Assembly: GCA_964036045.1 (NCBI GenBank)
Contig: OZ038378.1
Span: 176,970,341-177,034,340 of the forward strand
From: Eutreptiella sp. 'Long Island Sound 2002'
Taxonomy: Eukaryota; Euglenozoa; Euglenophyceae; Eutreptiales; Eutreptiaceae
Length of the DNA: 64,000 nucleotides
Direction: 5' to 3'
This document shows, piece by piece, positions 1 through 11,050 of the stretch. Under the pieces are notes generated by a model that was not told the origin of the DNA, did not search any database, and worked only from the letters and a program-made list of their open reading frames with translations. Made by a program: the position numbers and the translations under genes. Position 1 is the first letter of the stretch. Each line of letters starts with the position of its first letter.

Positions 1-3000
1 CGTGGCCCCTTGGGGTGGTGTTAGGGACTCACAATCCACGCTTTGTTGTGTGGCCACTTGCGTTGGGGTTAGGGACTCACAATCCACGCTTTGTTGCGTG
101 GCCCCTTGAGTTGGTGTTAGGGACTCACAATCCATGCTTTGGTGCGTGGCCCCTTGCGTTGGGGTTAGGGACTCACAATCCACGCTTTGTTGTGTGGCCC
201 TTTGAGTTTGGGTTAGGGACTCACAATCCACGCTTTGTTGTGTGGCCCTTTGAGTTTGGGTTAGGGACTCACAATCCACGCTTTGTTGCGTGGCCCCTTG
301 AGTTGGGGTTAGGGACTCACAATCCACGCTTTGTTGCGTGGCCCCTTGAGTTTGGGTTAGGGACTCACAATCCACGCTTTGTTGCGTGGCCCCTTGAGTT
401 GGGGTTAGGGACTCACAATCCACGCTTTGTTGTGTGGCCCTGTGAGGTGCGGTTAGGGACTCACAATCCACGCTTTGTTGCGTGGCCCCTTGAGTTGGGG
501 TTAGGGACTCACAATCCACGCTTTGTTGCGTGGCCCCTTGAGTTGGAGTTAGGGACTCACAATCCACACTTTGTTGCGTGGCCCCTTGAGTTGGGGTTAG
601 GGACTCACAATCCATGCTTTATTGCGCGGCCCCTTGAGTTTGGGTTAGGGACTCACAATCCACGCTTTGTTGCGTGGCCCCTTGAGTTGGGGTTAGGGAC
701 TCACAATCCACGCTTTGTTGCGTGGCCCCTTGAGTTGGGGTTAGGGACTCACAATCCACGCTTTGTTGCGTGGCCCCTTGAGTTGGGGTTAGGGACTCAC
801 AACCCACGCTTTGTTCCGTGGCCCCTTGAGTTGGGGTTAGGGACTCACGATCCACGCTTTGGTGCGTGGCCCCTTGCGTTGGGGTTAGGGACTCACAATC
901 CACGCTTTGTTGTGTGGCCCTTTGAGTTTGGGTTAGGGACTCACAACCCACGCTTTGGTGCGTGGCCCCTTGAGTTGGGGTTAGGGACTCACAATCCACG
1001 CTTTGTTGCGTGGCCCCTTGAGTTGGGGTTAGGGACTCACAATCCACGCTTTGTTGCGTGGCCCCTTGAGTTTGGGTTAGGCACTCACAATCCACGCTTT
1101 GTTGCGTGGCCCCTTGAGTTGGGGTTAGGGACTCACAATCCACGCTTTGTTGTGTGGCCCTTTGAGTTTGGGTTAGGGACTCACAATCCACGCTTTGTTG
1201 CGTGGCCCCTTGAGTTGGGGTTAGGGACTCACAATCCACGCTTTATTGCGTGGCCCCTTGAGTTGGGGTTAGGGACTCACAATCCACGCTTTATTGCGTG
1301 GCCCCTTGAGTTGGGGTTAGGGACTCACAATCCACGCTTTGGTGCGTGGCCCCTTGAGTTGGGGTTAGGGACTCACAATCCACGCTTTGTTGCGTGGCCC
1401 CTTGGGGTGGTGTTAGGGACTCACAATCCACGCTTTGTTGTGTGGCCACTTGCGTTGGGGTTAGGGACTCACAATCCACGCTTTGTTGCGTGGCCCCTTG
1501 AGTTGGTGTTAGGGACTCACAATCCATGCTTTGGTGCGTGGCCCCTTGCGTTGGGGTTAGGGACTCACAATCCACGCTTTGTTGTGTGGCCCTTTGAGTT
1601 TGGGTTAGGGACTCACAATCCACGCTTTGTTGTGTGGCCCTTTGAGTTCGGGTTAGGGACTCACAATCCACGCTTTGTTGCGTGGCCCCTTGAGTTGGGG
1701 TTAGGGACTCACAATCCACGCTTTGTTGTGTGGCCCTGTGAGGTGCGGTTAGGGACTCACAATCCACGCTTTGTTGCGTGGCCCCTTGAGTTGGGGTTAG
1801 GGACTCACAATCCACGCTTTGTTGCGTGGCCCCTTGAGTTGGAGTTAGGGACTCACAATCCACACTTTGTTGCGTGGCCCCTTGAGTTGGGGTTAGGGAC
1901 TCACAATCCATGCTTTATTGCGCGGCCCCTTGAGTTTGGGTTAGGGACTCACAATCCACGCTTTGTTGCGTGGCCCCTTGAGTTGGGGTTAGGGACTCAC
2001 AATCCACGCTTTGTTGCGTGGCCCCTTGAGTTGGGGTTAGGGACTCACGATCCACGCTTTGGTGCGTGGCCCCTTGCGTTGGGGTTAGGGACTCACAATC
2101 CACGCTTTGTTGTGTGGCCCTTTGAGTTTGGGTTAGGGACTCACAACCCACGCTTTGGTGCGTGGCCCCTTGAGTTGGGGTTAGGGACTCACAATCCACG
2201 CTTTGTTGCGTGGCCCCTTGAGTTGGGGTTAGGGACTCACAATCCACGCTTTGTTGCGTGGCCCCTTGAGTTTGGGTTAGGCACTCACAATCCACGCTTT
2301 GTTGCGTGGCCCCTTGAGTTGGGGTTAGGGACTCACAATCCACGCTTTGTTGTGTGGCCCTTTGAGTTTGGGTTAGGGACTCACAATCCACGCTTTGTTG
2401 CGTGGCCCCTTGAGTTGGGGTTAGGGACTCACAATCCACGCTTTATTGCGTGGCCCCTTGAGTTGGGGTTAGGGACTCACAATCCACGCTTTATTGCGTG
2501 GCCCCTTGAGTTGGGGTTAGGGACTCACAATCCACGCTTTGGTGCGTGGCCCCTTGAGTTGGGGTTAGGGACTCACAATCCACGCTTTGTTGCGTGGCCC
2601 CTTGGGGTGGTGTTAGGGACTCACAATCCACGCTTTGTTGTGTGGCCACTTGCGTTGGGGTTAGGGACTCACAATCCACGCTTTGTTGCGTGGCCCCTTG
2701 AGTTGGTGTTAGGGACTCACAATCCATGCTTTGGTGCGTGGCCCCTTGCGTTGGGGTTAGGGACTCACAATCCACGCTTTGTTGTGTGGCCCTTTGAGTT
2801 TGGGTTAGGGACTCACAATCCACGCTTTGTTGTGTGGCCCTTTGAGTTTGGGTTAGGGACTCACAATCCACGCTTTGTTGCGTGGCCCCTTGAGTTGGGG
2901 TTAGGGACTCACAATCCACGCTTTGTTGTGTGGCCCTGTGAGGTGCGGTTAGGGACTCACAATCCACGCTTTGTTGCGTGGCCCCTTGAGTTGGGGTTAG

Positions 3001-6000
3001 GGACTCACAATCCACGCTTTGTTGCGTGGCCCCTTGAGTTGGAGTTAGGGACTCACAATCCACACTTTGTTGCGTGGCCCCTTGAGTTGGGGTTAGGGAC
3101 TCACAATCCATGCTTTATTGCGCGGCCCCTTGAGTTTGGGTTAGGGACTCACAATCCACGCTTTGTTGCGTGGCCCCTTGAGTTGGGGTTAGGGACTCAC
3201 AATCCACGCTTTGTTGCGTGGCCCCTTGAGTTGGGGTTAGGGACTCACAATCCACGCTTTGTTGCGTGGCCCCTTGAGTTGGGGTTAGGGACTCACAACC
3301 CACGCTTTGTTCCGTGGCCCCTTGAGTTGGGGTTAGGGACTCACGATCCACGCTTTGGTGCGTGGCCCCTTGCGTTGGGGTTAGGGACTCACAATCCACG
3401 CTTTGTTGTGTGGCCCTTTGAGTTTGGGTTAGGGACTCACAACCCACGCTTTGGTGCGTGGCCCCTTGAGTTGGGGTTAGGGACTCACAATCCACGCTTT
3501 GTTGTGTGGCCCTTTGAGTTGGGGTTAGGGACTCACAATCCACGCTTTGTTGCGCGGCCCCTTGAGTTTGGGTTAGGGACTCACAACCCACGCTTTGGTG
3601 CGTGGCCCCTTGAGTTGGGGTTAGGGACTCACAATCCACGCTTTATTGCGCGGCCCCTTGAGTTTGGGTTAGGGACTCACAATCCACGCTTTGTTGCGTG
3701 GCCCCTTGAGTTGGAGTTAGGGACTCACAATCCACGCTTTGTTGCGTGGCTCCTTGAGTTGGGGTTAGGGACTCACAATCCACGCTTTATTGCGCGGCCC
3801 CTTGAGTTTGGGTTAGGGACTCACAATCCACGCTTTGTTGCGTGGCCCCTTGAGTTGGAGTTAGGGACTCACAATCCACGCTTTGTTGCGTGGCTCCTTG
3901 AGTTGGGGTTAGGGACTCACAATCCATGCTTTATTGCGCGGCCCCTTGAGTTTGGGTTAGGGACTCACAATCCACGCTTTGTTGCGTGGCCCCTTGAGTT
4001 GGGGTTAGGGACTCACAATCCACGCTTTGTTGCGTGGCCCCTTGAGTTGGGGTTAGGGACTCACAATCCACGCTTTGTTGTGTGGCCCTTTGAGTTTGGG
4101 TTAGGGACTCACAATCCACGCTTTGTTGCGTGGCCCCTTGAGTTGGGGTTAGGGACTCACAATCCACGCTTTATTGCGTGGCCCCTTGAGTTGGGGTTAG
4201 GGACTCACAATCCACGCTTTATTGCGTGGCCCCTTGAGTTGGGGTTAGGGACTCACAATCCACGCTTTGGTGCGTGGCCCCTTGAGTTGGGGTTAGGGAC
4301 TCACAATCCACGCTTTGTTGCGTGGCCCCTTGGGGTGGTGTTAGGGACTCACAATCCACGCTTTGTTGTGTGGCCACTTGCGTTGGGGTTAGGGACTCAC
4401 AATCCACGCTTTGTTGCGTGGCCCCTTGAGTTGGTGTTAGGGACTCACAATCCATGCTTTGGTGCGTGGCCCCTTGCGTTGGGGTTAGGGACTCACAATC
4501 CACGCTTTGTTGTGTGGCCCTTTGAGTTTGGGTTAGGGACTCACAATCCACGCTTTGTTGTGTGGCCCTTTGAGTTTGGGTTAGGGACTCACAATCCACG
4601 CTTTGTTGCGTGGCCCCTTGAGTTGGGGTTAGGGACTCACAATCCACGCTTTGTTGTGTGGCCCTGTGAGGTGCGGTTAGGGACTCACAATCCACGCTTT
4701 GTTGCGTGGCCCCTTGAGTTGGGGTTAGGGACTCACAATCCACGCTTTGTTGCGTGGCCCCTTGAGTTGGAGTTAGGGACTCACAATCCACACTTTGTTG
4801 CGTGGCCCCTTGAGTTGGGGTTAGGGACTCACAATCCATGCTTTATTGCGCGGCCCCTTGAGTTTGGGTTAGGGACTCACAATCCACGCTTTGTTGCGTG
4901 GCCCCTTGAGTTGGGGTTAGGGACTCACAATCCACGCTTTGTTGCGTGGCCCCTTGAGTTGGGGTTAGGGACTCACAATCCACGCTTTGTTGCGTGGCCC
5001 CTTGAGTTGGGGTTAGGGACTCACAACCCACGCTTTGTTCCGTGGCCCCTTGAGTTGGGGTTAGGGACTCACGATCCACGCTTTGGTGCGTGGCCCCTTG
5101 CGTTGGGGTTAGGGACTCACAATCCACGCTTTGTTGTGTGGCCCTTTGAGTTTGGGTTAGGGACTCACAACCCACGCTTTGGTGCGTGGCCCCTTGAGTT
5201 GGGGTTAGGGACTCACAATCCACGCTTTGTTGTGTGGCCCTTTGAGTTGGGGTTAGGGACTCACAATCCACGCTTTGTTGCGCGGCCCCTTGAGTTTGGG
5301 TTAGGGACTCACAACCCACGCTTTGGTGCGTGGCCCCTTGAGTTGGGGTTAGGGACTCACAATCCACGCTTTATTGCGCGGCCCCTTGAGTTTGGGTTAG
5401 GGACTCACAATCCACGCTTTGTTGCGTGGCCCCTTGAGTTGGAGTTAGGGACTCACAATCCACGCTTTGTTGCGTGGCTCCTTGAGTTGGGGTTAGGGAC
5501 TCACAATCCACGCTTTATTGCGCGGCCCCTTGAGTTTGGGTTAGGGACTCACAATCCACGCTTTGTTGCGTGGCCCCTTGAGTTGGAGTTAGGGACTCAC
5601 AATCCACGCTTTGTTGCGTGGCTCCTTGAGTTGGGGTTAGGGACTCACAATCCATGCTTTATTGCGCGGCCCCTTGAGTTTGGGTTAGGGACTCACAATC
5701 CACGCTTTGTTGCGTGGCCCCTTGAGTTGGGGTTAGGGACTCACAATCCACGCTTTGTTGCGTGGCCCCTTGAGTTGGGGTTAGGGACTCACAATCCACG
5801 CTTTGTTGCGTGGCCCCTTGAGTTGGGGTTAGGGACTCACAACCCACGCTTTGTTCCGTGGCCCCTTGAGTTGGGGTTAGGGACTCACAATCCACGCTTT
5901 GGTGTGTGGCCCCTTGCGTTGGGGTTAGGGACTCACAATCCACGCTTTGTTGCGTGGCCCCTTGAGTTTGGGTTAGGGACTCACAATCCACGCTTTGTTG

Positions 6001-6060
6001 CGTGGCCCCTTGAGTTGGGGTTAGGGTATCACAATCCACGCTTTGTTGCGTGGCCCCTTG
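1..6060. repeat. Left higher-order repeat block of the 48-bp array
   Basis: A diagnostic monomer containing TTGGGGTGGTGTTAGGG recurs with TGGGGT starting at 11, 1403, 2603 and 4331, and again at 7115 and 9645 in the next block. The first spacings, 1392, 1200, 1728 and 2784 bp, are exact multiples of 48 (29, 25, 36 and 58 monomers). After each marker the same order of variant monomers follows (TTGGTG, TTGTGTGG pairs, GTGAGGTGCGG, CCACAC). The blocks are therefore copies of one ancestral multimer that later gained or lost whole monomers. No insertion or deletion other than whole monomers occurs from 1 to about 8224. Confidence 0.9.
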
Positions 6061-8590
6061 AGTTGGGGTTAGGGACTCACAATCCACGCTTTGTTGCGTG
6101 GCCCCTTGAGTTGGGGTTAGGGACTCACAACCCACGCTTTGTTCCGTGGCCCCTTGAGTTGGGGTTAGGGACTCACAATCCACGCTTTGGTGCGTGGCCC
6201 CTTGAGTTGGGGTTAGGGACTCACAAAGCACGCTTTGTTGTGTGGCCCTTTGAGTTTGGGTTAGGGACTCACAATCCACGCTTTGTTGCGTGGCCCCTTG
6301 AGTTGGGGTTAGGGACTCACAATCCACGCTTTGTTGCGTGGCCCCTTGCGTTGGGGTTAGGGACTCACAATCCACGCTTTGTTGCGTGGTCCCTTGAGTT
6401 GGGGTTAGGGACTCACAATCCATGCTTTATTGCGCGGCCCCTTGAGTTTGGGTTAGGGACTCACAATCCACGCTTTGCTGCGTGGCCCCTTGAGTTGGGG
6501 TTAGGGACTCACAATCCACGCTTTGTTGCGTGGCCCCTTGAGTTGGGGTTAGGGACCTACAATCCACGCTTTGTTGCGTGGCCCCTTGAGTTGGGGTTAG
6601 GGACTCACAATCCACGCTTTGTTGCGTGGCCCCTTGAGTTGGGGTTAGGGACTCACAATCCACACTTTGTTGCGTGGCCCCTTGAGTTGGAGTTAGGGAC
6701 TCACAATCCACGCTTTGTTGCGTGGCTCCTTGAGTTGGGGTTAGGGACTCACAATCCACGCTTTGTTGCGCGGCCCCTTGAGTTTGGGTTAGGGACTCAC
6801 AATCCACGCTTTGTTGCGTGGCCCCTTGAGTTGGGGTTAGGGACTCACAATCCACGCTTTGTTGCGTGGCCCCTTGAGTTGGGGTTAGGGACTCACAATC
6901 CACGCTTTGTTGCGTGGCCCCTTGAGTTGGGGTTAGGGACTCACAATCCACGCTTTATTGCGTGGCCCCTTGAGTTGGGGTTAGGGACTCACAATCCACG
7001 CTTTATTGCGTGGCCCCTTGAGTTGGGGTTAGGGACTCACAATCCACGCTTTGGTGCGTGGCCCCTTGAGTTGGGGTTAGGGACTCACAATCCACGCTTT
7101 GTTGCGTGGCCCCTTGGGGTGGTGTTAGGGACTCACAATCCACGCTTTGTTGTGTGGCCACTTGCGTTGGGGTTAGGGACTCACAATCCACGCTTTGTTG
7201 CGTGGCCCCTTGAGTTGGTGTTAGGGACTCACAATCCATGCTTTGGTGCGTGGCCCCTTGCGTTGGGGTTAGGGACTCACAATCCACGCTTTGTTGTGTG
7301 GCCCTTTGAGTTTGGGTTAGGGACTCACAATCCACGCTTTGTTGTGTGGCCCTTTGAGTTTGGGTTAGGGACTCACAATCCACGCTTTGTTGCGTGGCCC
7401 CTTGAGTTGGGGTTAGGGACTCACAATCCACGCTTTGTTGCGTGGCCCCTTGAGTTTGGGTTAGGGACTGACAATCCACGCTTTGTTGCGTGGCCCCTTG
7501 AGTTGGGGTTAGGGACTCACAATCCACTCTTTGTTGTGTGGCCCTGTGAGGTGCGGTTAGGGACTCACAATCCACGCTTTGTTGCGTGGCCCCTTGAGTT
7601 GGGGTTAGGGACTCACAATCCACGCTTTGTTGCGTGGCCCCTTGAGTTGGAGTTAGGGACTCACAATCCACACTTTGTTGCGTGGCCCCTTGAGTTGGGG
7701 TTAGGGACTCACAATCCATGCTTTATTGCGCGGCCCCTTGAGTTTGGGTTAGGGACTCACAATCCACGCTTTGTTGCGTGGCCCCTTGAGTTGGGGTTAG
7801 GGACTCACAATCCACGCTTTGTTGCGTGGCCCCTTGAGTTGGGGTTAGGGACTCACAATCCACGCTTTGTTGCGTGGCCCCTTGAGTTGGGGTTAGGGAC
7901 TCACAACCCACGCTTTGTTGCGTGGCCCCTTGAGTTGGGGTTAGGGACTCACGATCCACGCTTTGTTGCGTGGCCCCTTGAGTTGGGGTTAGGGACTCAC
8001 AATCCACGCTTTGTTGTGTGGCCCTTTGAGTTTGGGTTAGGGACTCACAACCCACGCTTTGGTGCGTGGCCCCTTGAGTTGGGGTTAGGGACTCACAATC
8101 CACGCTTTGTTGTGTGGCCCTTTGAGTTTGGGTTAGGGACTCACAATCCACGCTTTGTTGCGCGGCCCCTTGAGTTTGGGTTAGGGACTCACAACCCACG
8201 CTTTGGTGCGTGGCCCCTTGAGTAGGGGTTAGGGACTCACAACCCACGCTTTGGTGCGTGGCCCCTTGAGTTGGGGTTAGGGACTCACAATCCACGCTTT
8301 ATTGCGCGGCCCCTTGAGTTTGGGTTAGGGACTCACAATCCACGCTTTGTTGCGTGGCCCCTTGAGTTGGAGTTAGGGACTCACAATCCACGCTTTGTTG
8401 CGTGGCTCCTTGAGTTGGGGTTAGGGACTCACAATCCATGCTTTATTGCGCGGCCCCTTGAGTTTGGGTTAGGGACTCACAATCCACGCTTTGTTGCGTG
8501 GCCCCTTGAGTTGGGGTTAGGGACTCACAACCCACGCTTTGTTCCGTGGCCCCTTGAGTTGGGGTTAGGGACTCACAATCCACGCTCTTG
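6061..8590. repeat. 2530-bp higher-order repeat, copy 1
   Basis: Rare variants recur exactly 2530 bp downstream: TCACAAAGCACGC (about 6222 and 8752), CTTTGCTGCG (6473 and 9003), GGGACCTACAA (6553 and 9083), GGGACTGACAA (about 7464 and 9994) and the stop-creating GAGTAGGGG (8220 and 10750). The period is 53 monomers minus 14 bp, explained by a 34-bp monomer at the right end of this copy. Differences between copies are few, for example CACTCTTTG versus CACGCTTTG at 7526 and 10056. Boundaries are approximate because flanking monomers are nearly identical. Confidence 0.88.
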
Positions 8591-8591
8591 A
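8558..8591. repeat. 34-bp truncated monomer (14-bp deletion)
   Basis: The sequence passes from CACGCT at 8581-8586 directly into CTTGAG at 8587, so 14 bp of the right hairpin arm and GGCCC are missing. This monomer marks the junction between the two 2530-bp copies and shifts the reading frame. The same deletion with identical ends appears about 22.6 kb away at 31235/31236. Confidence 0.9.
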
Positions 8592-11050
8592 GTTGGGGTT
8601 AGGGACTCACAATCCACGCTTTGTTGCGTGGCCCCTTGAGTTGGGGTTAGGGACTCACAACCCACGCTTTGTTCCGTGGCCCCTTGAGTTGGGGTTAGGG
8701 ACTCACAATCCACGCTTTGGTGCGTGGCCCCTTGAGTTGGGGTTAGGGACTCACAAAGCACGCTTTGTTGTGTGGCCCTTTGAGTTTGGGTTAGGGACTC
8801 ACAATCCACGCTTTGTTGCGTGGCCCCTTGAGTTGGGGTTAGGGACTCACAATCCACGCTTTGTTGCGTGGCCCCTTGCGTTGGGGTTAGGGACTCACAA
8901 TCCACGCTTTGTTGCGTGGTCCCTTGAGTTGGGGTTAGGGACTCACAATCCATGCTTTATTGCGCGGCCCCTTGAGTTTGGGTTAGGGACTCACAATCCA
9001 CGCTTTGCTGCGTGGCCCCTTGAGTTGGGGTTAGGGACTCACAATCCACGCTTTGTTGCGTGGCCCCTTGAGTTGGGGTTAGGGACCTACAATCCACGCT
9101 TTGTTGCGTGGCCCCTTGAGTTGGGGTTAGGGACTCACAATCCACGCTTTGTTGCGTGGCCCCTTGAGTTGGGGTTAGGGACTCACAATCCACACTTTGT
9201 TGCGTGGCCCCTTGAGTTGGAGTTAGGGACTCACAATCCACGCTTTGTTGCGTGGCTCCTTGAGTTGGGGTTAGGGACTCACAATCCACGCTTTGTTGCG
9301 CGGCCCCTTGAGTTTGGGTTAGGGACTCACAATCCACGCTTTGTTGCGTGGCCCCTTGAGTTGGGGTTAGGGACTCACAATCCACGCTTTGTTGCGTGGC
9401 CCCTTGAGTTGGGGTTAGGGACTCACAATCCACGCTTTGTTGCGTGGCCCCTTGAGTTGGGGTTAGGGACTCACAATCCACGCTTTATTGCGTGGCCCCT
9501 TGAGTTGGGGTTAGGGACTCACAATCCACGCTTTATTGCGTGGCCCCTTGAGTTGGGGTTAGGGACTCACAATCCACGCTTTGGTGCGTGGCCCCTTGAG
9601 TTGGGGTTAGGGACTCACAATCCACGCTTTGTTGCGTGGCCCCTTGGGGTGGTGTTAGGGACTCACAATCCACGCTTTGTTGTGTGGCCACTTGCGTTGG
9701 GGTTAGGGACTCACAATCCACGCTTTGTTGCGTGGCCCCTTGAGTTGGTGTTAGGGACTCACAATCCATGCTTTGGTGCGTGGCCCCTTGCGTTGGGGTT
9801 AGGGACTCACAATCCACGCTTTGTTGTGTGGCCCTTTGAGTTTGGGTTAGGGACTCACAATCCACGCTTTGTTGTGTGGCCCTTTGAGTTTGGGTTAGGG
9901 ACTCACAATCCACGCTTTGTTGCGTGGCCCCTTGAGTTGGGGTTAGGGACTCACAATCCACGCTTTGTTGCGTGGCCCCTTGAGTTTGGGTTAGGGACTG
10001 ACAATCCACGCTTTGTTGCGTGGCCCCTTGAGTTGGGGTTAGGGACTCACAATCCACGCTTTGTTGTGTGGCCCTGTGAGGTGCGGTTAGGGACTCACAA
10101 TCCACGCTTTGTTGCGTGGCCCCTTGAGTTGGGGTTAGGGACTCACAATCCACGCTTTGTTGCGTGGCCCCTTGAGTTGGAGTTAGGGACTCACAATCCA
10201 CACTTTGTTGCGTGGCCCCTTGAGTTGGGGTTAGGGACTCACAATCCATGCTTTATTGCGCGGCCCCTTGAGTTTGGGTTAGGGACTCACAATCCACGCT
10301 TTGTTGCGTGGCCCCTTGAGTTGGGGTTAGGGACTCACAATCCACGCTTTGTTGCGTGGCCCCTTGAGTTGGGGTTAGGGACTCACAATCCACGCTTTGT
10401 TGCGTGGCCCCTTGAGTTGGGGTTAGGGACTCACAACCCACGCTTTGTTCCGTGGCCCCTTGAGTTGGGGTTAGGGACTCACGATCCACGCTTTGTTGCG
10501 TGGCCCCTTGAGTTGGGGTTAGGGACTCACAATCCACGCTTTGTTGTGTGGCCCTTTGAGTTTGGGTTAGGGACTCACAACCCACGCTTTGGTGCGTGGC
10601 CCCTTGAGTTGGGGTTAGGGACTCACAATCCACGCTTTGTTGTGTGGCCCTTTGAGTTTGGGTTAGGGACTCACAATCCACGCTTTGTTGCGCGGCCCCT
10701 TGAGTTTGGGTTAGGGACTCACAACCCACGCTTTGGTGCGTGGCCCCTTGAGTAGGGGTTAGGGACTCACAACCCACGCTTTGGTGCGTGGCCCCTTGAG
10801 TTGGGGTTAGGGACTCACAATCCACGCTTTATTGCGCGGCCCCTTGAGTTTGGGTTAGGGACTCACAATCCACGCTTTGTTGCGTGGCCCCTTGAGTTGG
10901 AGTTAGGGACTCACAATCCACGCTTTGTTGCGTGGCTCCTTGAGTTGGGGTTAGGGACTCACAATCCATGCTTTATTGCGCGGCCCCTTGAGTTTGGGTT
11001 AGGGACTCACAATCCACGCTTTGTTGCGTGGCCCCTTGAGTTGGGGTTAG
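8591..11050. repeat. 2530-bp higher-order repeat, copy 2
   Basis: This is the second copy of the block at 6061-8590. It carries the same ordered set of rare variants through about 11050. There it diverges from copy 1: 11051 has the normal TCCACGCTTTGTTG, whereas 8521 has CCCACGCTTTGTTCC. The near identity of two 2.5-kb copies suggests recent amplification relative to the surrounding blocks. Confidence 0.87.

Noticed and set aside
15-8225. A 2736-residue repetitive protein, and dozens of similar long frames on both strands of the 48-bp array
   Set aside because: The frames arise because 48 is divisible by 3 and the consensus has one stop-free frame per strand. Variation is largely non-synonymous, starts are arbitrary, and no promoter, signal peptide or domain is visible. 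Kept as a finding to test, not annotated as a CDS.
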